From: Pseudoalteromonas luteoviolacea B = ATCC 29581
GTDB taxonomy: Bacteria > Pseudomonadota > Gammaproteobacteria > Enterobacterales > Alteromonadaceae
Direction of reading: 5' to 3'
Length of the DNA: 64,000 nucleotides
Assembly: GCA_000333235.1 (NCBI GenBank)
Contig: CAPN01000051.1
Span: 558,001 to 622,000, forward strand
A program made the translations under genes and the position numbers. The notes beneath the pieces are model-generated. The model made no database searches and was not told where the DNA came from. It was given only the letters and a program-made list of their open reading frames with translations. Below, one piece after another: positions 35,427-44,859 of this stretch. How positions within the stretch are numbered: position 1 is the first letter of the stretch; every line of letters starts with the position of its first letter.

Positions 35427-35445
35427 TCTCTTTTTTGCCTAATAA

Positions 35446-35473
35446 AAAAAGCATGGAACGCTCCATGCTTTTT
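35446..35473 (-). terminator. Intrinsic terminator of fadH
   Basis: AAAAAGCATGGA and TCCATGCTTTTT form a 12-bp stem around ACGC. It lies about 37 nt past the fadH stop and T-runs occur on both strands. Confidence 0.92.
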
Positions 35474-35509
35474 ACTAGACCGAACAGTTAACACATTTAT
35501 TTCAAGGTG

Positions 35510-37471
35510 CTAAATCTTTCTTGCTACTTCCAGTGCTTCGGCGATTGCGCGTTTTGCATCAATTGCCGCGGCTAATTTTGCGCCGCCAATAACATGAAGA
35601 TTGGTTGGCAAATTATTTTTATCAAACAAACTGTCGTTCGACTCTTGACCAATACACGCGATAACCGTATCTACATCTAGCGTTTTTTCTATGCCATTTT
35701 GTTTGACGACTAATCCTGAATTGTCAAATCGAATGTATTCACAATCGGCATGTTGCACAACTTGATGATGTTTCGCCACTGCCCGATGGATCCAGCCGGT
35801 TGTTTTTCCTAGGTCTTTACCAAAACTACCACTACTTCGCTTTAACATATGAATTTGACGGTATACTTTTGACCCAACAGGGTCACACTCAATACCCCAT
35901 TGCGCTTTGAAGCTTGGTATCGATTGCTTTCGTTCTTCAGTCAGAAATGCAACCATATCAAAACCAATACCTCCAGCACCTAAAATCGCAATTTTCTCAC
36001 CAACTTCAACATCGCCCCTGATCACCTCATCATAGGCCAATACTCGTTTACCATCTTTGCATTCAAACTTTGCAAGTCTTGGGCGCACACCTGTGGCAAA
36101 AACAACCTCATCAAATTGACTCGCTAAGGTGTCTTCATATGATTTATTAAATTCGATTTCGATAGCTAATCGTTCTAGTTCATGTTTGAAATAATCAAGT
36201 GTATATTGAAAGTCTTCTTTACCAGGTATTTGACGCGCTAAGTTAAATTGACCACCCGCAACAGCATTTTTTTCTATCACTTTTACCTTATGGCCTTTCT
36301 TAGCTAAATATATTGCCGCAGACAACCCTGCCGGACCTGCGCCTACCACTAACACACGTTTGCACATGTTCGTTAACTCAATGGGTTTATCTAACTCGAA
36401 ACAAGCCTGCGGATTCACCAAACAGGTAGCTCGCTGTCCTTTAAACACATGGTCTAAGCATCCTTGATTACATCCTATACAAATATTAATCTCTTTCGCG
36501 TTATTATTGACATACTTGTTGAAAAAATCAGGGTCAGCCAACATAGGTCGTGCCATTGAAATCAGGTCGGAATCCCCTGTTTGTAGGATTTCGTTGGCAA
36601 GATCTGGCGTATTAATTCGATTCACTGCGACGACTGGAATATCTACCGCCGCTTTTAATCTTGCGGATGCTTCTCTAAAAGCCCCCTGTGGTACCATACT
36701 GGCGATCGTTGGCACTCTCGCTTCGTGCCAGCCTATGCCTGTATTTAGAATATCGACACCGGCATCAACTAACCACTTAGCCTGCTGTGTCACTTCATCT
36801 GGCGTAGAACCATTTGGGATTAGATCCATTACAGACAGACGAAAGACGATGATAAACGACTTGCTCACGGACTTACGAACCGATTTGACAATTTCTAACG
36901 CAAAGCGCATACGGTTCTCTAACGTGCCACCATACATGTCCTGACGTTTATTGGTGTGCGGAGCGATGAATTCATTGAGCAAATACCCTTCTGAACCCAT
37001 TATTTCAACGCCATCATACCCGGCCTTTTCGGCAAGCTTTGCTGATTGAGCGAAGTCTTTAACGGTCGACTCAATCATTCCAATCGTCATCGATTTTGGT
37101 TTATAAGGGTTTATTGGTGCTTTAATCGCACTTGGCGCGACATTAAATGGGTGGTAAGCATACCTACCTGCATGAAGCAGTTGCAAACAAATCTTTCCAC
37201 CGTGACGATGGACGGCTTGAGTGTAAGCCTTATGCTTTATGACATCATAAAATGAATTAAATGAAGACGCGATGGGAGTCAGCTTACCGCGAACATTCGG
37301 ACTGTATCCACCCGTAATGATTAAACCTACCCCACCTTTTGCTCGAGCTTCGTAGAATGCCGCTAAACGCTTACGATTATGCCAGCCTTCCTCTAAACCG
37401 GTATGCATTGAGCCCATTACTAACCGATTTCGTAATTCTGTGTTTGGTAGTTTTAATTCTTGTTCTAACAT
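35510..37471 (-). CDS. fadH: NADPH-dependent 2,4-dienoyl-CoA reductase
   Basis: FadH reduces 2,4-dienoyl-CoA so that polyunsaturated fatty acids can enter beta-oxidation. The 653-aa protein has an N-terminal old-yellow-enzyme barrel with FMN (about 1-330, HRHGGKICLQLLHAGRYA and GYDGVEIMGSEGYL). The 4Fe-4S cysteines are in CIGCNQGC and a later CLVNP. The FAD (VLVVGAGPAGLSAAIYLA) and NADPH (AILGAGGIGFDM) domains follow. It matches the E. coli FadH layout (672 aa). No other beta-oxidation gene is adjacent. Confidence 0.93.
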   Translation of the reverse strand: MLEQELKLPNTELRNRLVMGSMHTGLEEGWHNRKRLAAFYEARAKGGVGLIITGGYSPNVRGKLTPIASSFNSFYDVIKHKAYTQAVHRHGGKICLQLLHAGRYAYHPFNVAPSAIKAPINPYKPKSMTIGMIESTVKDFAQSAKLAEKAGYDGVEIMGSEGYLLNEFIAPHTNKRQDMYGGTLENRMRFALEIVKSVRKSVSKSFIIVFRLSVMDLIPNGSTPDEVTQQAKWLVDAGVDILNTGIGWHEARVPTIASMVPQGAFREASARLKAAVDIPVVAVNRINTPDLANEILQTGDSDLISMARPMLADPDFFNKYVNNNAKEINICIGCNQGCLDHVFKGQRATCLVNPQACFELDKPIELTNMCKRVLVVGAGPAGLSAAIYLAKKGHKVKVIEKNAVAGGQFNLARQIPGKEDFQYTLDYFKHELERLAIEIEFNKSYEDTLASQFDEVVFATGVRPRLAKFECKDGKRVLAYDEVIRGDVEVGEKIAILGAGGIGFDMVAFLTEERKQSIPSFKAQWGIECDPVGSKVYRQIHMLKRSSGSFGKDLGKTTGWIHRAVAKHHQVVQHADCEYIRFDNSGLVVKQNGIEKTLDVDTVIACIGQESNDSLFDKNNLPTNLHVIGGAKLAAAIDAKRAIAEALEVARKI

Positions 37472-37746
37472 TTCTTGCCCCTCACTGGTCTTACCTGTGA
37501 AACATTAACGTTTTTTTCAATTTTCGCAAGCGTTATCTTTCTATTCACAAATTAAAGGCTGTAATAATTAACACATTTAATCTGAATCGATTTTGATCGC
37601 CTTTTGTGTTTTCAGGATCCAAATTATGAACCATTTGTCGCGAGATCTCGTTTATTTAACACCTTGTTACTTTTTTTTACTGAGCCTTTGCGTAAGATTC
37701 GGTTATGATAAAATCAGTACAAATGTTTATTAGGTAAGGCACTATT

Positions 37747-39615
37747 TTGGAATACATCAAAGCAGTATTTCGGTTTTTGTGGAATGCACTAAATTTCTCA
37801 CGCAAACTGATCATTAATTTAGTTTTCTTTGGTATTTTAATCGCGATTTTTTTCAGCATTGAAGATCAAGAGCAGTCACAAGTTAAAATTGCAAATGAAT
37901 CCGCTCTGGTTCTGAGTCTAAGTGGAATCTTAGTCGAAGAAAAGCGCTATATGGATCCGGTTGAAGCGGCGTTTAATGATTTTAACGATGACAAAGAACC
38001 ACAAGAAATCTTAGTGGATGATGTAGTTAAAACCATTGAATCAGCTGCGAATGATAGCCGAATTAAAGTACTTGTACTCGATGTGCAAACGTTATTCCGA
38101 GCTCATCTAGATAAACTAAAAGCGATTGGTGTTGCGTTAGATAATTTTAAAGCACAAGGCAAACAAGTTATTGCCTACGGCGATTATTACTCACAAGCTC
38201 AATATTACTTGGCTAGTTACGCCGATGAAATAGTGCTTCATCCATATGGCGGCGTGAGTATTGAAGGCTTTGGTGTGTACCCAATGTATTTTAAAGATGC
38301 CCTCGAAAAACTTGATATAAGTCAACACGTATTTCGAGTCGGGACGTACAAATCTGCTGTTGAGCCATTTCTTCGAAACGATATGTCAGACGCTGCAAAA
38401 GAAGCAAACAAAGTATGGCTAGATGCGCTTTGGAGCAATTACAAATCAGATGTTGCCAAAAATCGTAACATGGATCTCACTAACTTTGATGAACGTTTCG
38501 ATGTTTTTATTGAAAAACTTCAACGCTCAGGCGGTGATTATGCTGCCTATGCTCTCAATAATAAATGGGTAGATAGACTCGCGACTCGTCAAGAACTAAC
38601 CAATCAATTAATGGAAGTCGTCGGCAGTGATGAAAAAGGTGAGTCATTTAATCGCGTGTCGTTTACCGATTACTTTGCGGAACTAGAGCGTAATGCTCAA
38701 TTTAATTTCCCTTTCGATGATCAAGTTGCCTTAGTCGTCGCAAAAGGCACTATCATGGACGGTAAAAAACGTGCTGGCGAAATTGGGGGAGATTCTACCG
38801 CTGCATTGCTTAAAAAAGCGCGTTTGGACCCTAAGGTAAAAGCCGTTGTACTGCGCATTGATTCAGGCGGCGGAAGCATGTTTGCCTCTGAGATCATTCG
38901 CAATGAAGTACTAGCAATAAAAGAAGCCGGTAAACCAGTTATTGCTTCAATGGGTTCAGTCGCTGCTTCTGGCGGATATTGGATTGCTGCGTCCGCGAAC
39001 GAGATTTGGGCGTCAGAGAATACGATTACAGGATCAATTGGGGTATTTGGCACCATCATGACCATTGAGAATAGCTTGAAAAAACTGGGCGTTTATTCTG
39101 ATGGCGTGGGTACCACTGAAATGCAAGGTAATTCTTTTGTGCGCGGCATTGATCCTCGTATGGCGCAAGTTATTCAAATGGGTGTTGAAAATGCTTACGG
39201 TAAGTTTATTCATGTCGTTGCATCGTCGAGAGGCTTAACACCTGAAAAAGTAGATGAAGTGGCACAGGGCCGAGTATGGATTGCAACCCAAGCAAAAGAG
39301 TTTGGTTTAATAGACAAATTAGGTGGTAAAGAAGATGCCATTAAAGCGGCTGCCGATTTGGCTCACCTAGAGCACTATAGTGTAGTGACAATTGAACATG
39401 AACTGTCTGAACAAGAAAAGCTCATGCAGAAGTTTTTCGGTACCGACGCTGCAATGAGCATTGTCCACTCACTTAAAGGGGCGATTGACTTCCCTTCTTT
39501 AGATTTGTTTGGCTATGCGACACATACCGTGAATGAACAAACAAGACTAATAAAGCAGTTCAATGATCCTAATGGGATTTACAGTCGTTGTTTGTATTGT
39601 GAAGCCATTCAGTAA
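37747..39615 (+). CDS. sppA: Signal peptide peptidase SppA, 67K type (protease IV)
   Basis: SppA is a membrane-anchored serine protease that digests leftover signal peptides. The 622-aa protein has an N-terminal membrane segment (LIINLVFFGILIAIFFSI). Two tandem domains give the catalytic Lys (VGTYKSAVEPFLR, about 200) and Ser (MGSVAASGGYWIAA, about 405). The start is TTG with AAGG 7 nt upstream and fits the family N-terminus. It is followed by ansA, as in E. coli. Confidence 0.95.
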   Translation: MEYIKAVFRFLWNALNFSRKLIINLVFFGILIAIFFSIEDQEQSQVKIANESALVLSLSGILVEEKRYMDPVEAAFNDFNDDKEPQEILVDDVVKTIESAANDSRIKVLVLDVQTLFRAHLDKLKAIGVALDNFKAQGKQVIAYGDYYSQAQYYLASYADEIVLHPYGGVSIEGFGVYPMYFKDALEKLDISQHVFRVGTYKSAVEPFLRNDMSDAAKEANKVWLDALWSNYKSDVAKNRNMDLTNFDERFDVFIEKLQRSGGDYAAYALNNKWVDRLATRQELTNQLMEVVGSDEKGESFNRVSFTDYFAELERNAQFNFPFDDQVALVVAKGTIMDGKKRAGEIGGDSTAALLKKARLDPKVKAVVLRIDSGGGSMFASEIIRNEVLAIKEAGKPVIASMGSVAASGGYWIAASANEIWASENTITGSIGVFGTIMTIENSLKKLGVYSDGVGTTEMQGNSFVRGIDPRMAQVIQMGVENAYGKFIHVVASSRGLTPEKVDEVAQGRVWIATQAKEFGLIDKLGGKEDAIKAAADLAHLEHYSVVTIEHELSEQEKLMQKFFGTDAAMSIVHSLKGAIDFPSLDLFGYATHTVNEQTRLIKQFNDPNGIYSRCLYCEAIQ

Positions 39616-39653
39616 TTTACTCACTGCAATGTGATGCTGCAGTTGGTATACTT

Positions 39654-39680
39654 AGCCCAGAATTATTTCTGGGCTTTTTT
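39654..39680 (+). terminator. Terminator-like hairpin that ends at the ansA start codon
   Basis: AGCCCAGAA and TTCTGGGCT form a 9-bp stem with loop TTAT, followed by six T. The ansA ATG follows the T-run at once, with no Shine-Dalgarno sequence, so any ansA mRNA must read through this hairpin or begin very near the ATG. Confidence 0.82.
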
Positions 39681-40691
39681 ATGAATCGTAAAAAAATATA
39701 TATTGCGTATACAGGTGGTACGATTGGTATGAAACAATCGAGCCGCGGTTATGTGCCAGTTGCGGGTTACCTGACACAGACTGTGAAACAAAACGCCGAA
39801 TTTACGCGCGAAGAAATGCCACTGTTTGATATTCATGAATATTGTCCTTTGATAGATTCGTCGGATATGTCACCTGCACACTGGCAATTGATCGCAGACG
39901 ACATCAAATCGAAATATCAAGATTATGATGGCTTTGTCGTGTTACATGGCACCGACACGATGGCCTATACCGCTTCAGCTTTGTCATTCATGCTTGAAAA
40001 CCTAACGAAGCCTGTCATTGTGACGGGATCACAGATCCCGCTTTCACAACTTCGCTCGGACGGTCAGGTTAACCTACTAAACGCAATGTTTTTGGCTGCA
40101 AACTATCCCATTGCCGAAGTGAGTTTATTCTTTAACAATCAATTGTTCCGAGGCAACAGGGCGACAAAAGCACACGCAGACGGCTTCGACGCATTTGCAT
40201 CTCCGAATCTACCACCATTGGCACAGTCTGGAATAAATATTCAATTGATTGAAGGTAAGTTAAGTCCTTTCGTCGATCAAGCGCTGCGTGTAACAACCAT
40301 TACCCCACAACCCATAGGCGTATTGTATTTGTATCCTGGGATCAGCGTTTCGATGGTAGATTCTTTGCTCAATGGAAACATAAAAGCATTAATTCTACTG
40401 AGTTTTGGAGTCGGCAATGCTCCACAAGATCCTGACTTTTTAAGTGTGTTAAAAGCGGCTTGCGATCGTGGAATTGTCATTGTAAATCTAACCCAATGTA
40501 TCAAAGGCCGTGTAAACATGGGCGGATATGCCACCGGTAATGCACTGCTTAATAGCGGCGTGATCAGTGGATATGACATGACGGTTGAGGCTTGTTTGAC
40601 CAAATTGCACTATTTATTTAGCCAAGGGTTAGAATTAGAAACTATTCGCCATTTAATGCAAGATAATTTACGTGGTGAACTCACCCGCTAA
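39681..40691 (+). CDS. ansA: Type I (cytoplasmic) L-asparaginase
   Basis: AnsA hydrolyses asparagine to aspartate and ammonia. The 336-aa protein has both catalytic threonine regions, IAYTGGTIGM and LHGTDTMAYTASAL, and no signal peptide, so it is the cytoplasmic type (E. coli AnsA 338 aa). The first ATG is used because it gives the family N-terminus MNRKKIYIAYTGGT, although it sits right after a terminator-like hairpin. Confidence 0.95.
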   Translation: MNRKKIYIAYTGGTIGMKQSSRGYVPVAGYLTQTVKQNAEFTREEMPLFDIHEYCPLIDSSDMSPAHWQLIADDIKSKYQDYDGFVVLHGTDTMAYTASALSFMLENLTKPVIVTGSQIPLSQLRSDGQVNLLNAMFLAANYPIAEVSLFFNNQLFRGNRATKAHADGFDAFASPNLPPLAQSGINIQLIEGKLSPFVDQALRVTTITPQPIGVLYLYPGISVSMVDSLLNGNIKALILLSFGVGNAPQDPDFLSVLKAACDRGIVIVNLTQCIKGRVNMGGYATGNALLNSGVISGYDMTVEACLTKLHYLFSQGLELETIRHLMQDNLRGELTR

Positions 40692-40692
40692 C

Positions 40693-40725
40693 AAAAAAAA
40701 CCGACGTCAATCGTCGGTTTTTTTT
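40693..40725. terminator. Bidirectional terminator between ansA and gnd
   Basis: CCGACG and CGTCGG form the core stem with loop TCAAT. They are flanked by eight A and eight T or more. It lies between two convergent genes. Confidence 0.93.
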
Positions 40726-40745
40726 TGATATTACTACACCAATGC

Positions 40746-42119
40746 TTAACGCACTTTTTGCTCAATATCGACTAAGTCGGTTAAATGGCAGATCTCACCT
40801 TGATGCGTTTTAATACCATGCTCTCCGAAATAATCTCTCTGAGCTTGAACCAAATGACCATTGCTTGGTGTGCTGAGCGTCGCTATATAGTTTTGAGTTG
40901 CACACAGCACAGGGAACGCTAAACCACTTGAAATTGCAGCACCTGCCACTTTGCGTAGCGCTTTCGTTTCGTCATGTAAGGTATCGATAAACTCAACGCC
41001 TTTTGCAATGTCATCTAAGTAGTCGGCTCGAATAATACATCCAGCTCGCCATGTCTGCAGGGTTTTGGCTAAGTCTACTTTCCATTGATGCGCACGCGAT
41101 GCACCTTTAATGAGCGCTAAACCCTGACGATAACAGAGTAAACTCGCTAGATAGAATGCTTCTTTTAATTCATTAAGTTCGACGTTTACCGCATCCGTTT
41201 CTTTAGTTTGATAGGTCATTTCTTTTGCAGCATGTGTATCAATCGTATTCGTAAGGTGACGCGCTTGAACTGCCGCTACCAATGAAGGTACGGCAATTCC
41301 AAGCTCTAGGGCATTTTGCGCCGTCCAAAGTCCTGTGCCTTTTGCACCAACTTTGTTGTCAATTAAATCGACCAGAGACTCACCTTCGTCGGTGGATAAT
41401 TCTAGAATATGTGCAGAAATTGACAGCAAATAACTGTTTAAGCGGCCATCAGACCATTCACGAAAGATCTGAGCAACTTCTGTAGGCGAGCGTTTAGTAC
41501 CAAATCGCAATAGTTGATAAACTTCGGCAATCAATTGCATTAACGCATATTCAATACCGTTGTGTACCATTTTGACAAAATGACCACTCGCTGACTGCCC
41601 TACTCGAGCAAAACATGATTCACCACTGTAACTCGCTGCGACTTTTTCAAACCAAGGTTCTATGCGCTCCCAACCACCTTCAGAGCCGCTTGCCATCATC
41701 GCTGGGCCATGACGAGCACCCTCTGCCCCTCCAGAAATTCCCATTGTGGCAAATTCAAATTTATTTTGATATTTCAGTTTTCGAGCAATACCATCTTTGT
41801 AATTGCTATTACCACAATCAACAATGATGTCGTCTTTTTCCACGCCAGCTTCGACGAGATCAGAACACACTTTATCGACCAACTCACCAGCTGGTACAAG
41901 TAATAAAATTGAACGAGGCGCTTCAAGGCGACGAACCATATCACCAAGATCAGAAACAATATGCAAACGCTCAGCGATCCCTAATGACTGAGCCTGACTG
42001 ATAAGTTCAGCGCCTGCATCAGGATTCGTGTCATATGCGACTAGCGTAAGCCCTTTCTCGATAAGATTTAGCGCAAGGTTTTTACCCATTACACCTAAAC
42101 CAACTAATGCAACCTGCAT
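40746..42119 (-). CDS. gnd: 6-phosphogluconate dehydrogenase (decarboxylating)
   Basis: Gnd turns 6-phosphogluconate into ribulose 5-phosphate and NADPH in the pentose phosphate pathway. The 457-aa protein has the dinucleotide motif VGLGVMGKNLALN, the substrate site GISGGAEGARHGPAMMASG, and catalytic VKMVHNGIEYALMQL. A strong GAGGAGG lies before the ATG. No zwf or pgl is adjacent. It is back to back with pykA over a 424-bp control region. Confidence 0.96.
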   Translation of the reverse strand: MQVALVGLGVMGKNLALNLIEKGLTLVAYDTNPDAGAELISQAQSLGIAERLHIVSDLGDMVRRLEAPRSILLLVPAGELVDKVCSDLVEAGVEKDDIIVDCGNSNYKDGIARKLKYQNKFEFATMGISGGAEGARHGPAMMASGSEGGWERIEPWFEKVAASYSGESCFARVGQSASGHFVKMVHNGIEYALMQLIAEVYQLLRFGTKRSPTEVAQIFREWSDGRLNSYLLSISAHILELSTDEGESLVDLIDNKVGAKGTGLWTAQNALELGIAVPSLVAAVQARHLTNTIDTHAAKEMTYQTKETDAVNVELNELKEAFYLASLLCYRQGLALIKGASRAHQWKVDLAKTLQTWRAGCIIRADYLDDIAKGVEFIDTLHDETKALRKVAGAAISSGLAFPVLCATQNYIATLSTPSNGHLVQAQRDYFGEHGIKTHQGEICHLTDLVDIEQKVR

Positions 42120-42344
42120 TTAGTTTCCTCCTCGGTAACAACGTATTGGTTAACTCTGCCGCGCATTATAACGGAGCAACAAAAAATAGCGAGTTTTGAC
42201 CCTTTACATCTAAGACCTTTTAAAAATCGGGGTTAATCCTAGAGCAACTTTGTAAAGCCAAAACATCACTATTATAGTACTTTGCTAATCGCTTGTTAGG
42301 CGGCTTGAACGATATTTACTTCACCCACCAGGTATCATTGCGCG

Positions 42345-42373
42345 TTGACTGGCGCTGACACCGGTGTCATAAT
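42345..42373 (+). promoter_or_regulatory. pykA promoter with an operator-like palindrome in the spacer
   Basis: TTGACT (42345-42350) and CATAAT (42368-42373) are 17 bp apart. The perfect 14-bp palindrome TGACACCGGTGTCA (42356-42369) fills the spacer and overlaps the -10. Its shape, with a CCGG centre, is like LacI/GalR-family operators. The start point would be near 42380, some 164 nt before pykA. Confidence 0.75.
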
Positions 42374-42389
42374 GATGTCATCCCGATCA

Positions 42390-42404
42390 TATAGTTTAAT
42401 TACG
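42390..42404. promoter_or_regulatory. HexR-like box just downstream of the predicted pykA start point
   Basis: TATAGTTTAATTACG matches the HexR palindrome TGTAATTTAATTACA at 12 of 15 positions. HexR controls pykA and central carbon genes in many gammaproteobacteria. A site at about +10 would repress. The match is by eye. Confidence 0.5.
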
Positions 42405-42448
42405 TACTAAACAAATAAAGCCGACGTTTTTAACCATAATTGACCTAG

Positions 42449-42491
42449 CTTTTGCGTTATTTGCTCAACTTTAAAGCAAATAACGCAAAAG
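42449..42491 (+). promoter_or_regulatory. 17-bp perfect hairpin in the pykA leader
   Basis: CTTTTGCGTTATTTGCT (42449-42465) pairs perfectly with AGCAAATAACGCAAAAG (42475-42491) over a 9-nt loop. No T-run follows on either strand, so it is not an intrinsic terminator. It lies about 50 nt before the ATG and could stabilise the mRNA or bind a regulator. The rest of 42120-42344 shows nothing I can support. Confidence 0.7.
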
Positions 42492-42543
42492 TATTACAAG
42501 CAATGTTAGAACTCGCTATGCATGCGAACAACAGGAGAATCTG

Positions 42544-43980
42544 ATGCTTAGACGCACCAAAATCGTGGCCACACTTGGCCCAGCGACAGATAGAGATAAC
42601 AATTTAGAAAAAATCATTCGCGCTGGCGCCAACGTAGTTCGCCTCAACTTTTCTCACGGCGTTGCTGATGATCATAAAAACCGTGCTCAAGCGGTTCGAG
42701 AAATCGCCAAGCGTTTAAATAAACACATTGCCATATTAGCGGATCTACAGGGCCCAAAAATCCGTGTATCAACCTTTAAAGAAGGTAAAGTGCTGTTGGA
42801 CATTGGCGCCACGTTTGTACTCGATGCAAAAATGGAGAAAGGTGAAGGTACGGTAGAAGCCGTAGGTATTGACTACAAAGAATTGCCGAATGACGTTAAA
42901 ACAGGTGACACCTTATTACTCAATGATGGCTTGATCCAACTTATTGTCGAAAAAGTGGAAGGTCATCGCGTAATCACTAAGGTGTCTGTTGGTGGCGTGT
43001 TATCAAACAATAAAGGCATTAACCGTTTAGGCGGTGGTTTAACTGCACCTGCATTTACTGAAAAAGACAAGCGCGATCTTATTACAGCGTCTGAGATTGG
43101 TGTGGACTATATTGCAGTCTCTTTTCCTCGTTCTGGTGACGACATGAGGTATGTACGTGCTTTAGCAATTGAAGCGGGTTCGAAAGCGCAATTACTTGCT
43201 AAGATTGAACGAGCTGAAGCAGTGGAAACCGTTGAAGCGATTGATGACATCGTACTTGCGTCAGATGCAGTTATGGTAGCACGCGGTGATTTGGGCGTTG
43301 AAATTGGCGATGCCGCGTTAGTTGGCAAGCAAAAACTCATCATCAGCCGCGCTCGCTCATTAAATCGTACTGTGATTACTGCAACGCAAATGATGGAATC
43401 GATGATCGATAACCCAATGCCTACACGCGCCGAAGTTATGGACGTTGCAAATGCTGTGTTAGACGGAACTGATGCGGTAATGTTGTCTGCAGAAACTGCC
43501 TCAGGTAGTTACCCAGAAGAAACAGTTAAAGCGATGGCACGTGTCTGTATTGGTGCAGAATCACAGCCAACAATCAATATTTCTAAACATCGTTTAGATA
43601 GTATGTTCTCAGATTGTGCGGAAACCATCGCGCTTTCTGCTATGTATGCAGCTAACCACTTAGGGACGGTTAAAGCCATCGTTGCGCTTACAGAATCAGG
43701 AAACACCTCGAAACTAATGTCACGAATTAGTTCAGGTTTACCGATCTTCTCTTTATCACGCCACGAGTCAACATTAGGTCAAACGGCTTTATATCGCGGC
43801 GTTTATCCAGTGTATTTTGATTCAACGCAATGTACAGATGAAACGATTATCAAAGATGCGCTTGATACTTTAGTTAAAGCAGGCTCATTCAAAGCGGGTG
43901 ATACGGTTATTTTAACTCACGGTGATCTAATGGAAACGGTAGGCGCAACCAATACAATGAAAATTGTTACTGTAGCCTAA
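42544..43980 (+). CDS. pykA: Pyruvate kinase (PykA type)
   Basis: Pyruvate kinase makes pyruvate and ATP from phosphoenolpyruvate. The 478-aa protein is of the PykA (type II, AMP- or sugar-phosphate-activated) length. It shows [22 protein letters not shown], the active-site block [27 protein letters not shown], and [10 protein letters not shown]. It is preceded by AGGAGAATCTG and a long leader with a hairpin, and by a promoter with operator-like palindromes. Confidence 0.95.
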   Translation: MLRRTKIVATLGPATDRDNNLEKIIRAGANVVRLNFSHGVADDHKNRAQAVREIAKRLNKHIAILADLQGPKIRVSTFKEGKVLLDIGATFVLDAKMEKGEGTVEAVGIDYKELPNDVKTGDTLLLNDGLIQLIVEKVEGHRVITKVSVGGVLSNNKGINRLGGGLTAPAFTEKDKRDLITASEIGVDYIAVSFPRSGDDMRYVRALAIEAGSKAQLLAKIERAEAVETVEAIDDIVLASDAVMVARGDLGVEIGDAALVGKQKLIISRARSLNRTVITATQMMESMIDNPMPTRAEVMDVANAVLDGTDAVMLSAETASGSYPEETVKAMARVCIGAESQPTINISKHRLDSMFSDCAETIALSAMYAANHLGTVKAIVALTESGNTSKLMSRISSGLPIFSLSRHESTLGQTALYRGVYPVYFDSTQCTDETIIKDALDTLVKAGSFKAGDTVILTHGDLMETVGATNTMKIVTVA

Positions 43981-44010
43981 GTTATATTTCTATTACCGTG
44001 CAGGTAAAAG

Positions 44011-44038
44011 TTAAAAGGCGGAAGCTTTCGCCTTTTAA
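44011..44038. terminator. Bidirectional terminator between pykA and the LytR-type gene
   Basis: TTAAAAGGCG and CGCCTTTTAA form a 10-bp stem with further weak pairing inside. It overlaps the stop codon of the regulator gene on the minus strand. Confidence 0.8.
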
Positions 44039-44859
44039 CTTGCTAACGCTGCTTTAACTTTATCTCTATAACTGCGACTTACCTTCAACTCTTGGCCATT
44101 ATCCAAAACCAATAAATACTCGCCACTTGTTTGCGTAACAAGTTTGCTAATTTGCTTCGTGTTTACGATCGCACTGCGGTGAACACGCACAAAAAGTTGA
44201 GGATCTAATTCTTGCTCTAGCTCCTTCATAGTCTTTCGCAAAATGTGAGTTTGACCATCTGAACAATGTAAACACATGTAATCGCCTGCCGCATCAACCC
44301 ACTGAATGGATGAGACTGAAACACGAATGATCTCACCATGTTCTTTTACCGCGAGAGATTCCGGGAATTTCTTGTCGACTAGACTATCGCCTGTTGCAAG
44401 TTTTTTAAGAATTTCTTCGCAATTATTGCCAGTGATACCAGCCACGAAACTGGCTAACTTTTTCTTATGGGCGTTATCCTGTTGTGTTTTCAAATATGTC
44501 TGCACTTTTTCTACCGCCTGTTTTAGTCTGTTGTCATCCACGGGTTTAAGAATGTAATCCAAGGCATGAATTTCGAACGCTTTTACTGCGTATTGGTCAA
44601 ATGCAGTAACAAACACAATCGCTGGCAATGGTTTTACACTCTCACTTAAATGCCTTGCTACTTCAAATCCATTAAGCCCAGGCATTTGTATATCTAAAAA
44701 AACAAGTTCAACATCATTTTGTTGGCAATATTCGATAGCCTCCTGGCCATTACTGCATAAGGCTTTAACATCTAGCTCTGCAAATTCCGTTAGCCTTACC
44801 GCTAACCCTTTTCGAGCTAACGCCTCATCATCTACGATAATGGTCTTGATTGAGTTCAT
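44035..44859 (-). CDS. LytTR-family response regulator
   Basis: A 274-aa response regulator. The receiver domain (1-120) has DDE at 10-12, the phospho-acceptor D56 in FLDIQMPG, and the K in YILKPVDD. The LytTR DNA-binding domain covers about 165-272 (VDAAGDYMCLHCSDG, LFVRVHRSAIVNTKQI, VSRSYRDKVKAAL). The start ATG is one nt from the stop of the kinase gene upstream, so the two form a coupled two-component system. Its targets are not evident. Confidence 0.94.
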   Translation of the reverse strand: MNSIKTIIVDDEALARKGLAVRLTEFAELDVKALCSNGQEAIEYCQQNDVELVFLDIQMPGLNGFEVARHLSESVKPLPAIVFVTAFDQYAVKAFEIHALDYILKPVDDNRLKQAVEKVQTYLKTQQDNAHKKKLASFVAGITGNNCEEILKKLATGDSLVDKKFPESLAVKEHGEIIRVSVSSIQWVDAAGDYMCLHCSDGQTHILRKTMKELEQELDPQLFVRVHRSAIVNTKQISKLVTQTSGEYLLVLDNGQELKVSRSYRDKVKAALAS

